From NCBI RefSeq assembly GCF_029338255.1, contig NZ_CP119787.1, positions 2,929,631 through 2,993,630 on the forward strand: a DNA stretch of 64,000 bases, in the 5' to 3' direction. This stretch comes from Haloarcula halobia. GTDB lineage: Archaea; Halobacteriota; Halobacteria; Halobacteriales; Haloarculaceae. How positions within the stretch are numbered: the stretch's first letter is position 1; every line of letters starts with the position of its first letter. The position numbers and the translations under genes were made by a program. Below, one piece after another: positions 25,455 to 34,380 of this stretch. Under the pieces are notes generated by a model. That model did not search any database and had not been told where the DNA came from. It saw nothing but the letters and a program-made list of their open reading frames with translations.

Positions 25455-25607
25455 TCACAGCTTCGTGAGCGACGCCTCCGCCGGTGGCTCGAGTTCGGCG
25501 AGTTCGTAGAGGCGGCCGTCCTTGCGGAAGGCGAGCACGAGCGCGTCGACGTCGCCTGCCTCGGCGACGCGCAGGTAGGCGTGGTCGGATGGCGGGTCCT
25601 GTCCCAT
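25455..25607 (-). CDS. 50-residue soluble microprotein
   Basis: An open frame MGQDPPSDHAYLRVAEAGDV through to EAEASLTKL-like C-terminus with strong GC third-position bias and acidic composition, as in real genes here. It reads as a short beta-rich domain (AYLRVAEAGDVDALVLAFRK). A TATA-like GTATCATAAC on the minus strand lies about 25-35 bases upstream. I do not recognise a family. Confidence 0.6.
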   Translation of the reverse strand: MGQDPPSDHAYLRVAEAGDVDALVLAFRKDGRLYELAELEPPAEASLTKL

Positions 25608-25697
25608 GGCATCTCGTCCACACGCCGACACCGAAGTTATGATACACCTTCTTCCGTTGTCATGAGTGACATTCGGGGGCGGGAACGGGATGCCCGC

Positions 25698-26447
25698 CTA
25701 CAGGTCGACGGTGGCGAGGTCGGCTTCGAGGTCGTCGACGTGGTCGTTGTACGCGCACACGAAGTCGCGGAACCGGGGCACGTACTCGCGGATGTCCGCC
25801 GCGCTGGGGTGGTCGTACTGGGAGACGAGGTAGACGCCGCTGGACCCGCCGACACGGAGATAGGCGACGCCGTCGCGGTCCCACTTCAGCTCCCAGCGGG
25901 TGCCCGCGACCCGCGTCGTGAAGGTGCCGTAGTCGCCGCCCTCGTAGCGCTGGAGCTGACCGGCGATGCGGTCACAGACCTCCCGGACGCGGTCCAGCAC
26001 CCGGTCGCGTTCGGCCACCACGCCGTCGACCGACTCGACCGCCGGGAAGTCCGTCGAGACGTCGTCGAGGACCCCGCTGAGCGAGCGCACGTAGTCGTTG
26101 AACCCGGCCACGAACGCGCCGTAGTCGACGAGCGCGTCGGCCAGGGCCGCCGGGTCCGGCGGGCGCTTGGTCGAGACGACGTACGTCTCCGCGCCGCGGC
26201 CGGGGTCGAACCGGAGGTACTCCAGGTCGCCGCCCTCGTATTTGATCGTCCACTCGCCCCGGTCTGTTTCGACGGTCCGCTGGCCGTAGTCCCCGCCCTC
26301 GAGGCGGGCGAGCTCGTAGGCGATGCGCCCGGCGTGGTCGCGAACCGCGGCCAGGACCTCGTCGCGGTGCTCGGCGATGGCGTCGGTCTCCGTCGGGTCG
26401 ACTGGTGGCCACTCGGTCACGACTCCGGGGAGCACCGCGACGGACAT
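25698..26447 (-). CDS. Hypothetical protein with an internal tandem duplication
   Basis: A 249-residue protein built of two related halves of about 115 residues. Each has an acidic helix, then GGDYG, a strand pair (WTIKYEGGDLEYLRF in the first half, WELKWDRDGVAYLRV in the second), a YVVS/YLVS strand and a closing helix with FVAGFNDYV or FVCAYNDHV. No catalytic motif, signal or membrane segment. It starts 23 bases after the stop of the E1-alpha gene on the same strand and may be cotranscribed with it. Confidence 0.68.
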   Translation of the reverse strand: MSVAVLPGVVTEWPPVDPTETDAIAEHRDEVLAAVRDHAGRIAYELARLEGGDYGQRTVETDRGEWTIKYEGGDLEYLRFDPGRGAETYVVSTKRPPDPAALADALVDYGAFVAGFNDYVRSLSGVLDDVSTDFPAVESVDGVVAERDRVLDRVREVCDRIAGQLQRYEGGDYGTFTTRVAGTRWELKWDRDGVAYLRVGGSSGVYLVSQYDHPSAADIREYVPRFRDFVCAYNDHVDDLEADLATVDL

Positions 26448-26470
26448 AACGGGCCCGGTGTCGCCCTCGC

Positions 26471-27583
26471 TCACCCGTCTTCGAGCAGGGCGTCGTCGCC
26501 GTGGCGCTCGCGAAGCGCCTCGAAGTACTCGCGCTGGGAGTCGAGGTTGGCCGTCGACTCGGCGTAGACGTCCGCAAAGAGGTCCGTGGGGTCGGGCGCG
26601 TAGTCGGAGGCCTTCTCGACGACGTCTTCGAGCGTGTCCTCGATGTCGGCGTCCATCGCCTCGAGGCTGGCGTCGTCGACGAGGCCGCGGTCCCGCAGGA
26701 ACGCCTCGAAGCGGTCGAGCGGGTCGCGTTCGCGCCACCGCTGTACCTCTTCCTCGTCGCGGTACACATCGGGGTCGTCGGCGGTGGTGTGGGCGCCGAA
26801 TCGGTACTGGACCGCCTCGATGAGGATCGGGCGGGCGGTGCCGGCCGGCGGGTCCAGCGCCCGTTCCCTGGCGGCCGTCGTGACGACGTACGTCGCCAGC
26901 GGATCCATCCCGTCGACCTGCACGCCGTCGAAGCCGTAGGCCGCGGCCTTCTGGGCGATGGTCTCGCTGGCGGTCTGGCGCTCGCGGGGGACCGAGATGG
27001 CCCACTGGTTGTTGTTGCAGACAAAGAGCGTCGGCGTGTCGAACGCCCCGGCGAAGTTCATCGCCTCATGGAAGTCCCCCTCGCTCGTGGCCCCGTCGCC
27101 GAAGTGGACGACGCCGACCCGGTCGTCCCCCCGGCGCTTCGCCGCCCAGGACCACCCGACAGCGTGGGGGATGTGTCCACCGATGGAGATGTTCAGCGGG
27201 AAGACGTCGATGGCCGCCAGCGCGGCGTTGCCCACCTCGTGGCCCATCCAGTAGAGGACGTACTCCCAGGGGAGGCCCCGGGCGACGAGCGCCCCGTGTT
27301 CCCGGTACTGGAAGAATATCGTGTCGTCGTCGGCCAGCGCGTACGTCGACCCGATCTGTGACCCCTCCTGCCCGGCGAGCGAGGCGTAGGTGCCGAGTCG
27401 CCCCTGGCGCTGGAGGCTGATCAGCCGCTCGTCGAGGCGGCGGGCGAAGCGCATGTCCCGGAGCATCTCGACCAGCGTCCCGTCGGACAGGTCGGGGACG
27501 AGTCCCGGGGCGACGACGTCGCCGTCCGCGTCGAGGACCTGCACCCGGTCGTCCGGCGCCCTATCGAGCACGTCGCCTGTCAT
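26471..27583 (-). CDS. Thiamine-dependent dehydrogenase E1-alpha subunit (pyruvate or branched-chain type)
   Basis: A 370-residue protein with the thiamine diphosphate motif GDGATSEGDFHEAMNFAG and its end NNNQWAISVPR (GDG-X(24)-NN). The N-terminal RFARRLDERLISLQRQGRLG and the AGQEGSQIG segment match E1-alpha of 2-oxoacid dehydrogenases, decarboxylating pyruvate or branched-chain 2-oxoacids with lipoyl E2. No E1-beta, E2 or lipoyl gene is adjacent, which is unusual because these usually form an operon. Confidence 0.88.
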   Translation of the reverse strand: MTGDVLDRAPDDRVQVLDADGDVVAPGLVPDLSDGTLVEMLRDMRFARRLDERLISLQRQGRLGTYASLAGQEGSQIGSTYALADDDTIFFQYREHGALVARGLPWEYVLYWMGHEVGNAALAAIDVFPLNISIGGHIPHAVGWSWAAKRRGDDRVGVVHFGDGATSEGDFHEAMNFAGAFDTPTLFVCNNNQWAISVPRERQTASETIAQKAAAYGFDGVQVDGMDPLATYVVTTAARERALDPPAGTARPILIEAVQYRFGAHTTADDPDVYRDEEEVQRWRERDPLDRFEAFLRDRGLVDDASLEAMDADIEDTLEDVVEKASDYAPDPTDLFADVYAESTANLDSQREYFEALRERHGDDALLEDG

Positions 27584-27638
27584 TCGATACCAGTACCCTG
27601 GGGCGGTCGGTGTAAAAAGGTGTGTCCAGGCGTCGCGG

Positions 27639-28295
27639 TCACTCGAGCCACTCCAGGACCGTCCGCCGCCCTGCCCGCTGGTCGTCGGGCATCACCTCGA
27701 GGACGACGACGACGCCGTCGTAGTGGCACTCGAGCAGCTGGACTGTCGTCTCGAGGTCGATGTCGCCGCGGCCGATGGCGAGGCCGTCCCGTGTCCGGGT
27801 CCCGTCGGTGAGGTGGACGACCGGTATCCGGTCGCCGTAGGTCGTCAGGAGGCGCTCCAGCGCCTCGATGTAGGCCGCTTCGGCCGCATAGAGGTGGGCC
27901 GTATCGAGGACGAGTTCGTGGCCGAAGTCGAACAACTGGCGTTCGAGGTGGAAGACGCTCGCTCCGGGGTTGTTCTCGTAGCCGTGTGGCGCCTCGAACC
28001 CGTGGGCCTCGAGCTGGGGGATGTGCGTGTGCTGCGCGTACTGGCTGTGGACGACCAGGTAGGCGTCCAGTCGCGTCGCCAGGTCGTCCGCCCGGCGGAA
28101 GGCGTCGCCGTCTTCGGGCACCGCGTGGGGCGTGTGGACCGACGCGGCGTCGACCGGCGCCCGGTGTACTGTCGCGGCAGTCGCCCCGACGTCGGCGGGC
28201 ATCGCCGGGAGGTACAGTTCGACCCTGTCGAACCCCCGGGCCGCCGCCGCGTCGAGCGCGTCGGGGTCGGGAGCGCACTTGCCGACGAGGTCCAT
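27639..28295 (-). CDS. Sugar phosphate isomerase/epimerase-like TIM barrel protein
   Basis: A 218-residue protein of the xylose-isomerase-like / AP endonuclease family 2 fold. Metal-site-like residues are in VVHSQYAQHTHI, HGYENN, LVLDTAHLYAAE, VVHLTDGTR and VLEVMPDD. The length is short for endonuclease IV (about 280), which fits a sugar epimerase better. The substrate cannot be told. It sits alone on the minus strand, 55 bases from the E1-alpha start. Confidence 0.75.
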   Translation of the reverse strand: MDLVGKCAPDPDALDAAAARGFDRVELYLPAMPADVGATAATVHRAPVDAASVHTPHAVPEDGDAFRRADDLATRLDAYLVVHSQYAQHTHIPQLEAHGFEAPHGYENNPGASVFHLERQLFDFGHELVLDTAHLYAAEAAYIEALERLLTTYGDRIPVVHLTDGTRTRDGLAIGRGDIDLETTVQLLECHYDGVVVVLEVMPDDQRAGRRTVLEWLE

Positions 28296-28393
28296 GTTGT
28301 GTCACCCTGCGGGCGCGAAGGGGTTAACGGTCGGGGCCCGACCGACGGCCCGTGACCCGGGGATTCATCCGCCTCGCCCCCCTCTATCCGGCG

Positions 28394-28776
28394 ATGACAG
28401 ACCGGGTCGACGGGGACGGGCCGCCGCTGTTTACCCCACGGACGTCGCGCCGGATGACGCGGACCCACGCCGTCCTCTGGACGGTCGTCCTCCTGGCGAC
28501 GTCGGCCGACGTCGTGCTGACGGTGGGGGCCTCGCGAACGGGTTCCGGGAGGGCAACGCCGTCGTCGCCGCCTCGCTGTCGGCATTCGGCCTCGGCGGCC
28601 TCTTCCTCGTGAAGTTCGCGGCGATGGTGTGGCTGGTCGCCGGGTGGGCGCTGCTCTCGGACCGCAACGCCGCGATATTCCTGGCGCTGTTCGCCGTCGT
28701 CACCCTCGCCGTCGTCGGCCACAACCTGACGGTCGTCGCTGGCCTGGCGGTGCCGTGGCTCGAGGGCGTCGTGTAA
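28394..28776 (+). pseudogene. Membrane protein gene with a one-base frameshift (DUF5658-like)
   Basis: The frame from ATG 28394 encodes TRTHAVLWTVVLLATSADVV, a first helix, then changes register at the G-run 28525-28529. Sequence in the next frame continues as GLANGFREGNAVVAASLSAF, LVKFAAMVWLVAGWALL and a final helix to the stop at 28774-28776. Joining needs one extra G. The D..T and G-x-x-E-x-N layout recalls haloarchaeal DUF5658 membrane proteins. Either the gene is broken or the base is missing through a sequencing error. Confidence 0.65.
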
Positions 28777-28814
28777 CGGTTCGCTTATGTACCACCGGGT
28801 GAAATCACCGAGTA

Positions 28815-29876
28815 ATGAGGCGCCGAAACTTCCTGTCAGCGGCGGGCGCGGCAGTCGCGACCACCGTCGCCGGGTGCAGCGGCATCGCGGGACAGACCGA
28901 GTCGGACGACGAGCGGACGCTCGTCGTGGGTACCTACAGCGCGTTCATCGACGCGCCCTCGACGAGCCCCGGCGCGTGGCTCAAAGAGCAGTTCGAGGCC
29001 GAGTTCGACGCCCGACTGGTCTGGCAGACGCCCGAGAACGGGGTGAACCACTACATCGAGCGCCAGGCCGCCGGAGTGGACACGGAGACGGACGTCTACG
29101 TCGGCCTCAACGTCGACGACCTGGTCCGCATCGACCAGGAACTCGAGGAGGGACTGTTCGTCGCGGCCGACGACGTGGACGGCAGCGACGGCGTCAAGTC
29201 CAGCCTCGCGTTCGACCCCGAGAGCCGCGCCGTGCCCTACGACACCGGCTACGTCAGCCTCGTCTACGACAGCACGAGGACGACAGCTCCCGAGACGTTC
29301 GACGGCCTGCTCGCCGAGGAGTCCGCCGGAGACCTCATCGCACAGAACCCGGCGAGTTCGGCGACCGGCCGGGCGTTCCTGTTGCACACCGTCTCGCGGT
29401 TCGGCCCGGACGGCTACCTGGACTACTGGGCGGACCTCCAGGCAAACGACGTGCGGGTGCTGGGGTCCTGGAGCGACGCCTACAGCGCGTGGTCCTCGGG
29501 CGAGGCCCCCATGGTCGTCTCGTACTCGACCGACCAGGTCTACGCCGACCGCAACGACGCGGACCTCCAGAAACACCAGGTCCGGTTCCTGGACGACCAG
29601 GGCTACGCCAATCCCGAGGGGATGGCCGTCTTCGCGGACGCCAACGAACCCGACCTGGCCCGGGAGTTCCTCTCGTTCATGCTCCGGCCCGAGGTTCAAG
29701 GCGAGATTGCGGTCCGGAACGTCGCCTTCCCGGCGACCGAGGACGCCCAGCTGCCCGACGACTACGCTAGGCTGGCTCACGAACCGCCGGAGCCGGTGAC
29801 CTTTACCTACGACGACCTCGCGGGCAACGTCGGGACCTGGGTCGAGGACTGGGAACGGCAGTTCGCCGAGAACTGA
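28815..29876 (+). CDS. thiB: Thiamine ABC transporter substrate-binding lipoprotein
   Basis: A 353-residue exported protein. The signal RRRNFLSAAGAAVATTVAGC combines a twin-arginine-type start with a lipobox at Cys21. The mature part resembles TbpA/ThiB: LVVGTYSAFIDAPSTSPGAW, VPYDTGYVSLVYDS, SYSTDQVYADRN and a closing NVGTWVEDWERQF. It would capture thiamine or its phosphate outside the cell. Followed four bases later by the permease gene and then the ATPase gene, forming a complete importer. Confidence 0.86.
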   Translation: MRRRNFLSAAGAAVATTVAGCSGIAGQTESDDERTLVVGTYSAFIDAPSTSPGAWLKEQFEAEFDARLVWQTPENGVNHYIERQAAGVDTETDVYVGLNVDDLVRIDQELEEGLFVAADDVDGSDGVKSSLAFDPESRAVPYDTGYVSLVYDSTRTTAPETFDGLLAEESAGDLIAQNPASSATGRAFLLHTVSRFGPDGYLDYWADLQANDVRVLGSWSDAYSAWSSGEAPMVVSYSTDQVYADRNDADLQKHQVRFLDDQGYANPEGMAVFADANEPDLAREFLSFMLRPEVQGEIAVRNVAFPATEDAQLPDDYARLAHEPPEPVTFTYDDLAGNVGTWVEDWERQFAEN

Positions 29877-29880
29877 CGCC

Positions 29881-31734
29881 GTGGCGGGGACTGACACGGT
29901 CGACGGCGACGAGTGCGCGACCAGCGCGCGGCGTGACGGTCACGGATGGACGGACCGGGTGCGAGCGCGGGCGGTCGAACGCGCCGAGCGCCACGCCCTG
30001 CCGGCGCTCGCGGTCACCACCGTCCTGGTGTTGCTCGGCATCTTCTACTACCCGGTCGCGACGGTGTTCAGGGAGAGCGTCGTCGTCGACGGCCGCGCCA
30101 CGCTGTCGGTGTTCTGGGCCGTCCTCTCGGACCCGTTCTACTTCGGCGAGCTCGGGCGGGTGCTGAATGGGACGCCGCCCTCGGCGGTCCTCGACAGCCT
30201 CCTGTCGGGCGACCCGCGCCTCGGCGTCGTCGGGTTCACGGCCTACCAGGCCGCGCTTTCCTCGGTCGCCAGCGTCGCGCTCGGCCTGCCGGCCGCCTAC
30301 CTGCTGTCGCGCTACGAGTTCCCCGGCCGGCGGACGCTGCGCTCGCTGACCATCCTCCCGTTCGTCCTCCCCTCGATCATGGTCGCGGTGGGGTTCGTCG
30401 CGACGTTCGGCCAGAACGGGACGCTGAATACCGTGCTGGGGGCGCTCGGCCTCGGGCAGGTGGACCTGCTCTTTACCCTGGAGGCCGTCGTCGTGGCCCA
30501 CGCGTTCTACAACGCGCCGCTGGTCGCGCGGGTGACGACGGCCGCCTGGGAGTCCGTCGACGCCAGCGCCGTCGAGACGGCCCGCAGCCTCGGCGCCTCG
30601 CCGCGCCGGGCCTTCCGGGACGTGGTGGCGCCCCAGATATACCCGGCCGTGGTGCTCGGGGCGGTGCTGACTTTCGTGTTCACCTTCGGCACCTTCCCCA
30701 TCGTGCTCGCGCTCGGGGGATTCGAGCTCGCGACGGTCGAGGTGTTCGTCTACCGCCTCGTCCGCGACCTGGAGTACGCCGAGGCGGCCGCGCTGGCGCT
30801 CGTAGAGCTGGGCGTCTCGCTGGCGCTGCTGTACGCCTACCTCCGCTACGAGGCGCGCCACACCGTCTCCGCCGAGGGGATTCGCCCGCTCCCGCGACGG
30901 CCGCTGCGCCCCCCGTCGCTGTCGTTCCGGGAGCTCGCCCCGCGGGTCGGACTGGCCCTCTATGCCGTCGTCGCGCTGGCGGTGTTCGTCGCGCCCATCG
31001 CGAGCATGGTCTCTGCGAGCCTCACCGGGCCGAACGGCCCGACGCTGGCCCACTACGAGTTCCTGCTCGAGCGTCAGGTGTCGGGGACGTCCTTCCAGGT
31101 CCAGCCGTGGGACGCGGTCCGGAACTCGCTGCTGTTTGCCGGGGCGGCGCTCGCGGTGGCGCTCCCGATGGGCGTCGTCGTCGCCGTGCTCACGACGCGT
31201 CGCTACCGGGGGCGGAAGGTGCTGGACGCCGTGGCGATGGCCCCGCTGGCGGTGTCGGGAATCGTCGTCGGCCTGGGCCTCCTTCGGGGACTGGTCTTCG
31301 GCGTCGAGGTGGGCGGGACGCGGGTCGCCGTCGGCGGCGCGCTGGCCATCGTCGCCGCCCACGCCGTCGCGGGCTACCCCTTCGTCGTCCGCACCGTCGC
31401 GCCCGGGCTGGCGGGGCTGGACCGCTCGCTGGTCGAGTCCGCGCGGGCGCTCGGCGCGTCGCGGGCCCGCGTGCTCACGGACGTCGAGCTCCCGCTGGTC
31501 TGGCCGGCCGTGGTCGCGGGCGCGGCCTTCGCCGTCGCCATCTCCATCGGCGAGTTCTCGGCGACGGTGGTGCTGGCCTCGGGCACCAGCCAGTTCACCA
31601 TGCCCGTCGCCATCGAGCGGTTCATCGGCCGGCGACTCGGCCCCGCGACGGCGATGGGCGTCGTCCTGCTCGTGGTCACGAGCGCGAGCTTCCTCGTTAT
31701 CGACCGGCTCGGGGGTGAGACGGATGCCTTCTGA
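29881..31734 (+). CDS. thiP: Thiamine ABC transporter permease (fused two-domain)
   Basis: A 617-residue membrane protein with two copies of the six-helix permease domain, each ending in an EAA-like motif: ARSLGASPRRAFRDVVAPQI in the first half and ARALGASRARVLTDVELPLV in the second, which contact the ATPase. The twofold fusion is the ThiP/SfuB architecture. GTG start at 29881, four bases after thiB. Overlaps thiQ by eleven bases, so translation is coupled. Confidence 0.9.
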   Translation: MAGTDTVDGDECATSARRDGHGWTDRVRARAVERAERHALPALAVTTVLVLLGIFYYPVATVFRESVVVDGRATLSVFWAVLSDPFYFGELGRVLNGTPPSAVLDSLLSGDPRLGVVGFTAYQAALSSVASVALGLPAAYLLSRYEFPGRRTLRSLTILPFVLPSIMVAVGFVATFGQNGTLNTVLGALGLGQVDLLFTLEAVVVAHAFYNAPLVARVTTAAWESVDASAVETARSLGASPRRAFRDVVAPQIYPAVVLGAVLTFVFTFGTFPIVLALGGFELATVEVFVYRLVRDLEYAEAAALALVELGVSLALLYAYLRYEARHTVSAEGIRPLPRRPLRPPSLSFRELAPRVGLALYAVVALAVFVAPIASMVSASLTGPNGPTLAHYEFLLERQVSGTSFQVQPWDAVRNSLLFAGAALAVALPMGVVVAVLTTRRYRGRKVLDAVAMAPLAVSGIVVGLGLLRGLVFGVEVGGTRVAVGGALAIVAAHAVAGYPFVVRTVAPGLAGLDRSLVESARALGASRARVLTDVELPLVWPAVVAGAAFAVAISIGEFSATVVLASGTSQFTMPVAIERFIGRRLGPATAMGVVLLVVTSASFLVIDRLGGETDAF

Positions 31735-32773
31735 GCCGCCCGCCGTCGAGCTCGAGGGCGTCACCAAGCGGTACGGCGAGACGACGGCCGTCGACGACGT
31801 CTCGCTCGCCGTCGACGAGGGCGAGTTCTTCACGCTCGTCGGTCCCTCGGGATGCGGGAAGACGACGACGCTGCGCCTGCTCGCGGGGTTCGAAGCCCCG
31901 ACGGAGGGGACAGTCCGCTTCGGCGGCGAGCGCGTCGCTGGCGTCCCCCCGGAGGACCGTGACGTCGGCGTCGTCTTCCAGAGTTACGCCCTCTTCCCGC
32001 ACATGACCGTCGGCGAGAACGTCGCCTACGGCCTCAACTTCGCCGACCCGCCCGGCGGCGTCAGCACCGAGCAGCGCGTCGCCGACCTGCTGGACCTGGT
32101 GGACCTCTCGGGCATGGTCGACCGGGGCCCCGAGACGCTCTCGGGCGGCCAGCAACAGCGGGTCGCCATGGCTCGCGCGCTCGCGCCGGGGCCGGACGTC
32201 CTCCTGCTCGACGAACCGATGAGTGCCCTCGACGCGAAGCTGCGAGAGCGGCTGCGGGTGCAGGTGCGCGAGATTCAGGAGGAACTCGGCATCACCACCG
32301 TCTACGTCACCCACGACCAGGAGGAGGCGCTGGCCGTCTCCGATCGGGTTGCCGTGTTGCGAGCGGGCCGACCGGAGCAGGTGGGGGCGCCGCGAGCCGT
32401 CTACCGGGAGCCGGCGACCGAATTCGTCGCCGAGTTCGTCGGCGACAACAACGTCTTCACCGGCGAGGTTCGAGAGGTCGACGACGGCGTGGCGAGCGTT
32501 GCCGTCGGCGGCGAACAGTTGTCGGTGACGGTCGCGGACGACGTCGCACCGGACGACCGCGTGACCTTCTGTGTGCGCCCGGAACGACTCTCGCTCGCGG
32601 GCGGGGAGAACAGACTCAGGGGGACGGTCCGGAGCGCGGAGTTCCTCGGCGGGACGACCAGGGTGCGGGTGGGCTGGGGCGACAGCGAGCTGCTGGTCCG
32701 CACCGAGGACCCCCTGTCCGGGACTGTCTGCGTCGGGTTCGACGCCGACGACGCCCACGTCCTGCCGGAGTGA
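31724..32773 (+). CDS. thiQ: Thiamine ABC transporter ATP-binding protein
   Basis: A 349-residue ATPase. Walker A is GPSGCGKTT, Q-loop VFQSYALFPHM, signature LSGGQQQRVAMARAL, Walker B LLLDEPMSALD and H-loop VTHDQ. A C-terminal regulatory TOBE-like domain of about 110 residues follows (VGGEQLSVTVADDV onward), as in the CUT1/Pot-type ATPases, making it longer than bacterial ThiQ. Substrate assignment rests on the adjacent ThiB-like protein; iron or other uptake cannot be wholly excluded. Confidence 0.86.
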   Translation: MPSEPPAVELEGVTKRYGETTAVDDVSLAVDEGEFFTLVGPSGCGKTTTLRLLAGFEAPTEGTVRFGGERVAGVPPEDRDVGVVFQSYALFPHMTVGENVAYGLNFADPPGGVSTEQRVADLLDLVDLSGMVDRGPETLSGGQQQRVAMARALAPGPDVLLLDEPMSALDAKLRERLRVQVREIQEELGITTVYVTHDQEEALAVSDRVAVLRAGRPEQVGAPRAVYREPATEFVAEFVGDNNVFTGEVREVDDGVASVAVGGEQLSVTVADDVAPDDRVTFCVRPERLSLAGGENRLRGTVRSAEFLGGTTRVRVGWGDSELLVRTEDPLSGTVCVGFDADDAHVLPE

Positions 32774-32779
32774 GCGGAG

Positions 32780-33067
32780 TCAGTCGTCGGCCGCCGTCAG
32801 CTCGGTCTCGGGCGCTGGCGCGCGGACTGCCACCGCGTCCCCGCCCTCGACGTCGACGACGTACCCCTCGTACTCGAAGTCGAGGCGCACGCCGTCGGTC
32901 GCTGCCACGCGGTTCAGCGCGTCGACCGGAACGACCGTCTCGAGTGGCTCGAGGTCGTCGGCGTTTGCGTCCGCGGCGTCGGCCACGGCGCTGACGATCG
33001 AGACCGCCGGTGAGAGTTCAGTGCCGTCCAGTGTTCGGCGCTCCACCACACCCAGGGTTCGATTCAT
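32780..33067 (-). CDS. HalOD1 output-domain protein
   Basis: A 95-residue protein consisting of a single domain I recognise as the haloarchaeal HalOD1 output domain: SPAVSIVSAVADAADANADD, LEPLETVVPVDALNRV and the strand pair VRLDFEYEGYVVDVEGGD. These domains occur alone or after receiver domains and are thought to transmit signals. A TATA-like box (TTTATACACC on minus) lies just above the ATG. Convergent with thiQ. Confidence 0.78.
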   Translation of the reverse strand: MNRTLGVVERRTLDGTELSPAVSIVSAVADAADANADDLEPLETVVPVDALNRVAATDGVRLDFEYEGYVVDVEGGDAVAVRAPAPETELTAADD

Positions 33068-33225
33068 GTGGAGGTGTATAAATCAAATGACCATAAATCT
33101 TGTCGTCGAACCGAACGGTCGGTGCACACGTGGGCAGCAACGGGCGGACGGGCTCGACGGGTCCGAACGCCGAGTCGGTACGACACCGGTGTTCAAGAGC
33201 CCGGCCCGCCTGAGAGACGGTAGCC

Positions 33226-34323
33226 GTGTCTCTCACGCGTCGACGGTTCCTCGCGACGGGGATTGCCGGCCTCGGGGGCTGTCTCGGTTCCGGCCGGGAT
33301 TCGACGGCTGCGTGTCCCCCGGTTGTCGAGACGGACAGGCGGCACCGCCTCGGGTTCGTCGGGGACGTGATGCTGGGCCGGGGCGTCGACGAGCGGTGGG
33401 ACGGACGCGACCCGGCCGGCGTCTGGGGCGATACGGCCCAACAGCTCAGTGCCCTCGACGGCCTCTTCCTGAACCTGGAGTGTTGCGTCTCGGCCCGCGG
33501 CGAGCGCTACCCGGGCCGAACGTACTACTTCCGTGCCGGCCCCGAGTGGGCCGTCCCCGCGCTTTCCGACGTCGGGACCAGCTTCGCCGGCCTCGCGAAC
33601 AACCACGTCCTCGACTTCGGACCGGTCGCGCTGCGGGACACGCTCGAGCACCTCGCAACCGGCGGGATACCGACGGCCGGGGCGGGCGACACCCGGCGGG
33701 CCGCCTTCGGGCCGACGGTGGTCAGGGCGGGTGACCTCGACGTGGCCGTCGTCGCGCTGACCGACCAGGCGCCGCTGTACGCCGCCCGCGCCAACAGCCC
33801 CGGTGCCGCCTTCGTCCCCCTCGACCCCGACAACCCGCTGACCCGCCAGTGGGTCGGCGACGCGCTGTCACGCACCCGCGCGGCCGACCCGGACCTCGTC
33901 GTCGCCTCGCTGCACTGGGGGCCAAACTGGGTGACCGAACCCTCGGCCACGCAGCAGGCGTTCGCCCGCTGGCTGGTCGACAACGGCGTCGACGTCGTCC
34001 ACGGCCACAGCGCTCACGTCGTCCAGGGTGTCGAGGTGTACCGGGGCCGCCCTATCGTCTACGACGCCGGCGACTTCGTCGACGACTACCTCGTGAAGAC
34101 GGACCTGCACAACGACCGGTCGTTCCTGTTCGAACTCGTCGTCGCGGACGGGGAGCTGGCCGCGCTGGAACTATCTCCAGTCGAAATCGTGGACTCGCAG
34201 GTGACCCGGGCCGGCGCGGGCGCCGCGGCGTGGCTCCGCGACCGCATGCGCCAGCTGTCGGCGCCGTTCGGAGCAGCGTTCACCCGGGCGGGCGACGGCC
34301 TCAGACTCCCGCTGTCGTGTTGA
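33226..34323 (+). CDS. CapA-family metallophosphoesterase-like lipoprotein
   Basis: A 365-residue exported protein. TRRRFLATGIAGLGGC is a twin-arginine-type signal with Cys19 as lipobox cysteine. The body shows the CapA/PgsA metallophosphoesterase motifs: GDVMLGRG, FLNLECC, ANNHVLDFG, LHWGPNW and HGHSAHVVQG. In bacteria such proteins take part in poly-gamma-glutamate capsule synthesis or export; haloarchaeal roles may be the same but no capsule synthase genes are near. Starts at GTG 33226. Confidence 0.84.
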   Translation: MSLTRRRFLATGIAGLGGCLGSGRDSTAACPPVVETDRRHRLGFVGDVMLGRGVDERWDGRDPAGVWGDTAQQLSALDGLFLNLECCVSARGERYPGRTYYFRAGPEWAVPALSDVGTSFAGLANNHVLDFGPVALRDTLEHLATGGIPTAGAGDTRRAAFGPTVVRAGDLDVAVVALTDQAPLYAARANSPGAAFVPLDPDNPLTRQWVGDALSRTRAADPDLVVASLHWGPNWVTEPSATQQAFARWLVDNGVDVVHGHSAHVVQGVEVYRGRPIVYDAGDFVDDYLVKTDLHNDRSFLFELVVADGELAALELSPVEIVDSQVTRAGAGAAAWLRDRMRQLSAPFGAAFTRAGDGLRLPLSC

Positions 34324-34380
34324 ACCCGGTGGGAGGGACTATCACGGAACCCATTTAGGTTCCAGCCCCGTTTTTCCGGT

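Noticed and set aside
28777-28814. Possible thiamine pyrophosphate riboswitch before thiB
   Set aside because: Only 38 bases separate the genes and no THI-box sequence is visible; haloarchaeal thiamine genes are thought to use a protein regulator.
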